Positions 62,126 through 64,000 of a DNA stretch of 64,000 bases are shown in pieces. Source of the stretch: Acidobacteriota bacterium. Lineage in GTDB: Bacteria > Acidobacteriota > Terriglobia > Terriglobales > Acidobacteriaceae. The stretch spans positions 1,550,001 to 1,614,000 of the forward strand of contig JAFDVP010000001.1 of the NCBI GenBank assembly GCA_018268895.1, written 5' to 3'. The notes under the pieces are model-generated. The model ran no database searches. It was not told the DNA's origin and was given only the letters and a program-made list of their open reading frames with translations. Each line of letters opens with the position of its first letter. The stretch's first letter is position 1. Position numbers and translations under genes: made by a program.

Positions 62126-64000
62126 ATGTTGCAGGCAATCATTGCTGGCGCCCTCCGGCAAAGGCTCATCCTTGTCGTTGTCGCTCTGGTCCTCGTGGGC
62201 TTTGGAATCAACGCGGCACAACATCTCTCCGTCGACGCTTTCCCCGATGTCGCCAACGTCCAGGTGCAGATCGCAACCGAAGCTCCCGGAAAATCCCCTG
62301 AAGAGGTCGAGCGCTTCGTAACCATCCCCATTGAGATCGCTATGACTGGGCTACCCGGCATGACCGACATGCGCTCTCTCAACAAGCCGGGCCTGTCGCT
62401 CATAACCCTCGTCTTCACCGACGAGAGTGACCTGTTCCGTGAGCGGCAGATGGTATCGGAGCGGCTGGCCGAGGTCCGCAGCCGCATGCCCGAAGGCGTT
62501 ACGCCTGTCCTCGGCCCCATCACGAACGCACTCGGAGAGGTCTATCAGTACACGCTCGAGATGCCGGGAGAAGCCGACTCAAAACGTCCGCTAACGCACG
62601 ACGAGCTCATCGCGCGTCGCACCCTTCAGGACTGGGTCGTGCGCCCGCTCCTGCGCTCCGTTCCCGGTGTCGCAGAGATCAATTCGACCGGAGGCTTCGT
62701 CAAACAGTATGAAACCCTCGTCGATCCGCAGAAGCTGCACTACTACGATCTTTCTATCGACGACGTCTTATCTGCGCTTTCCCGAAACAACGCCAACGCA
62801 GGCGGCGGCGTACTGCCGCAACACGCCGAGCAATACCTCATCCGCAGCGTAGGCCTCGTACACGATCTCGACGACATCCGAAACATCGTCCTCAAAGAGA
62901 CGAAGGCCACGCCCGTATATATACGCGATGTCGCCGAGGTTCGCATCGGCACAGAAGTCCGCTACGGCGCGATGATCAAAAACGGCTACACCGAGGCGGT
63001 CGGAGGAGTCGTCCTCATGACCAGCGGAGGAAACGCAAAAGAGATCGTGAGCCGCGTCAAAGAACGCGTCGCCGACATCAACCGCCGGCATATGATTCCA
63101 GGCGGCCTTCAAATCGTCTCTTACTATGATCGTTCGCAGCTCGTTGACGCAGCAATCCACACCGTGACGGAGGTGCTTGCCGAAGGCATTGTCTTTGTCG
63201 TGGTCGTTCTCTTTCTCTTTCTGGGAGACCTTCGCTCCAGCCTCATCGTCAGCGCAAATCTTGTGCTGACACCGCTGCTCACATTTCTGGTGATGAATCA
63301 CATCGGGCTTTCAGCAAATCTGATGTCGCTCGGCGGTCTCGCTATCGCCATCGGCCTGATGGTGGACGGTTCCGTTGTCGTCGTCGAGAACGTCTTCGCA
63401 CGGCTCAGCCACGCTCGGCACTCGACTCACTCCGGAGAAACCTCCCTCAGCAAGCTCGACCTTGTCCTCTCGGCAGTGCAGGAAGTCGCGACTCCAACAT
63501 TATTTGGCGTCACAATCATCATCCTGGTCTTCCTTCCTCTGATGACGCTTGAAGGCATGGAAGGCAAGATGTTTTCGCCACTCGCCTACACCATTGCCAT
63601 CGCACTGGCCATATCGCTCGTGCTCTCCCTCACCTTATCGCCTGTCCTCTCTTCCTATCTCCTCAAGGGAGGATCGGAAGACGACACCTGGCTCGTAAGA
63701 CTTCTCCGCAAGCCCTACACCCGTCTTCTGCAATGGGCTCTCGGCCATCGCAAAGCTACCGTCCTTGCAGTCGTTGTCATCTTCTTCGCCTCGATCTCTC
63801 TGTTCCCCTTCCTCGGCACTTCCTTCATCCCCGAGATGCAGGAAGGCACGCTCTCGCCAAATGCGGACCGCGTCCCCAACATCTCGCTCGATGAGTCGCT
63901 GAAGATGGAGAAAGAGATGCAGCGGCTCATGCTCAAGGTTGACGGAGTCAAGAGCGTCGTCTCTCGCGTTGGTCGCGGCGAATCGCCTGCCGATCCCGCT
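62126..64000 (+). CDS. heavy-metal RND efflux pump CzcA/CusA-like (3' end outside window)
   Basis: The frame opens directly after the adaptor stop (TAA then ATG at 62126) and stays open to the window edge, 625 codons. Start LQAIIAGALRQRLILVVVAL, then HLSVDAFPDVANVQVQIATE, PIEIAMTGLPGMTDMRSLN and SVPGVAEINSTGGF follow the HME branch of RND pumps. Membrane segment 4 reads AIGLMVDGSVVVVENVFARL, in line with CzcA's D-G-A/S rather than AcrB's D-D. FIPEMQEGTLS opens the second periplasmic loop. The likely cargo is a divalent or monovalent metal ion. Confidence 0.94.
   Translation, partial: MLQAIIAGALRQRLILVVVALVLVGFGINAAQHLSVDAFPDVANVQVQIATEAPGKSPEEVERFVTIPIEIAMTGLPGMTDMRSLNKPGLSLITLVFTDESDLFRERQMVSERLAEVRSRMPEGVTPVLGPITNALGEVYQYTLEMPGEADSKRPLTHDELIARRTLQDWVVRPLLRSVPGVAEINSTGGFVKQYETLVDPQKLHYYDLSIDDVLSALSRNNANAGGGVLPQHAEQYLIRSVGLVHDLDDIRNIVLKETKATPVYIRDVAEVRIGTEVRYGAMIKNGYTEAVGGVVLMTSGGNAKEIVSRVKERVADINRRHMIPGGLQIVSYYDRSQLVDAAIHTVTEVLAEGIVFVVVVLFLFLGDLRSSLIVSANLVLTPLLTFLVMNHIGLSANLMSLGGLAIAIGLMVDGSVVVVENVFARLSHARHSTHSGETSLSKLDLVLSAVQEVATPTLFGVTIIILVFLPLMTLEGMEGKMFSPLAYTIAIALAISLVLSLTLSPVLSSYLLKGGSEDDTWLVRLLRKPYTRLLQWALGHRKATVLAVVVIFFASISLFPFLGTSFIPEMQEGTLSPNADRVPNISLDESLKMEKEMQRLMLKVDGVKSVVSRVGRGESPADPA

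Overview
The window is chromosomal DNA most like an acidobacterium of the Terriglobia (Granulicella/Edaphobacter/Terriglobus type). This is an inference from three things: several very long TonB-dependent outer-membrane receptors with a carboxypeptidase-like N-terminal domain, a membrane-anchored winged-helix regulator, and many secreted sugar-active enzymes with twin-arginine-like leaders. No ribosomal RNA, CRISPR array or insertion sequence is visible.

Layout. 1-2822: the end of one M16 zinc peptidase gene and a complete non-catalytic M16 partner. 2870-5656: small secreted proteins, an orphan phage-tail-tube-like gene, an array of mini-hairpins and a probable structured RNA. 6054-10494: housekeeping genes (glmU, an HD-GYP response regulator, pterin carbinolamine dehydratase, a PCYCGC-type protein, an EamA half-transporter). 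10575-10928: tmRNA (ssrA).

The 3' end of ssrA has served as an integration site. A 27-bp perfect copy of it lies at 27249-27275 and a two-mismatch copy at 14951-14975. A decayed integrase starts 65 bp after ssrA. The interval carries a truncated receptor, a winged-helix regulator and then a sugar-use locus: receptor and MFS transporter divergent from a LacI regulator, a NagB-like deaminase/isomerase, a TIM-barrel isomerase, a Gfo/Idh oxidoreductase and an uncharacterised glycosidase-like protein. Immediately beyond the last repeat are a RhaT-like transporter, a NanE-NanK fusion, a GatZ/KbaZ protein, an amidohydrolase, a PfkB kinase and a GH109-type enzyme. Together they look like amino-sugar (N-acetylhexosamine) catabolism.

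35003-41309 is an RND efflux operon, and 41356-43042 holds stress and small genes. 43138-45007 encodes a DyP peroxidase and the encapsulin shell that packages it. A second island (45429-56586, about 11 kb) sits in the 3' half of a tRNA-Asp gene. Its cargo is a receptor, a GH28-like beta-helix enzyme, a LacI regulator and a sodium:solute symporter. A 14-bp operator-like site is shared by the receptor promoter and the LacI/GH28 divergent promoter. The island ends with gene remnants and an intact integrase next to the tRNA.

The right end (56798-64000) is a histidine kinase/sigma-54 activator pair divergent from a CzcCBA/CusCBA-type metal efflux operon, which has a good sigma-54 promoter. The last gene runs off the window.
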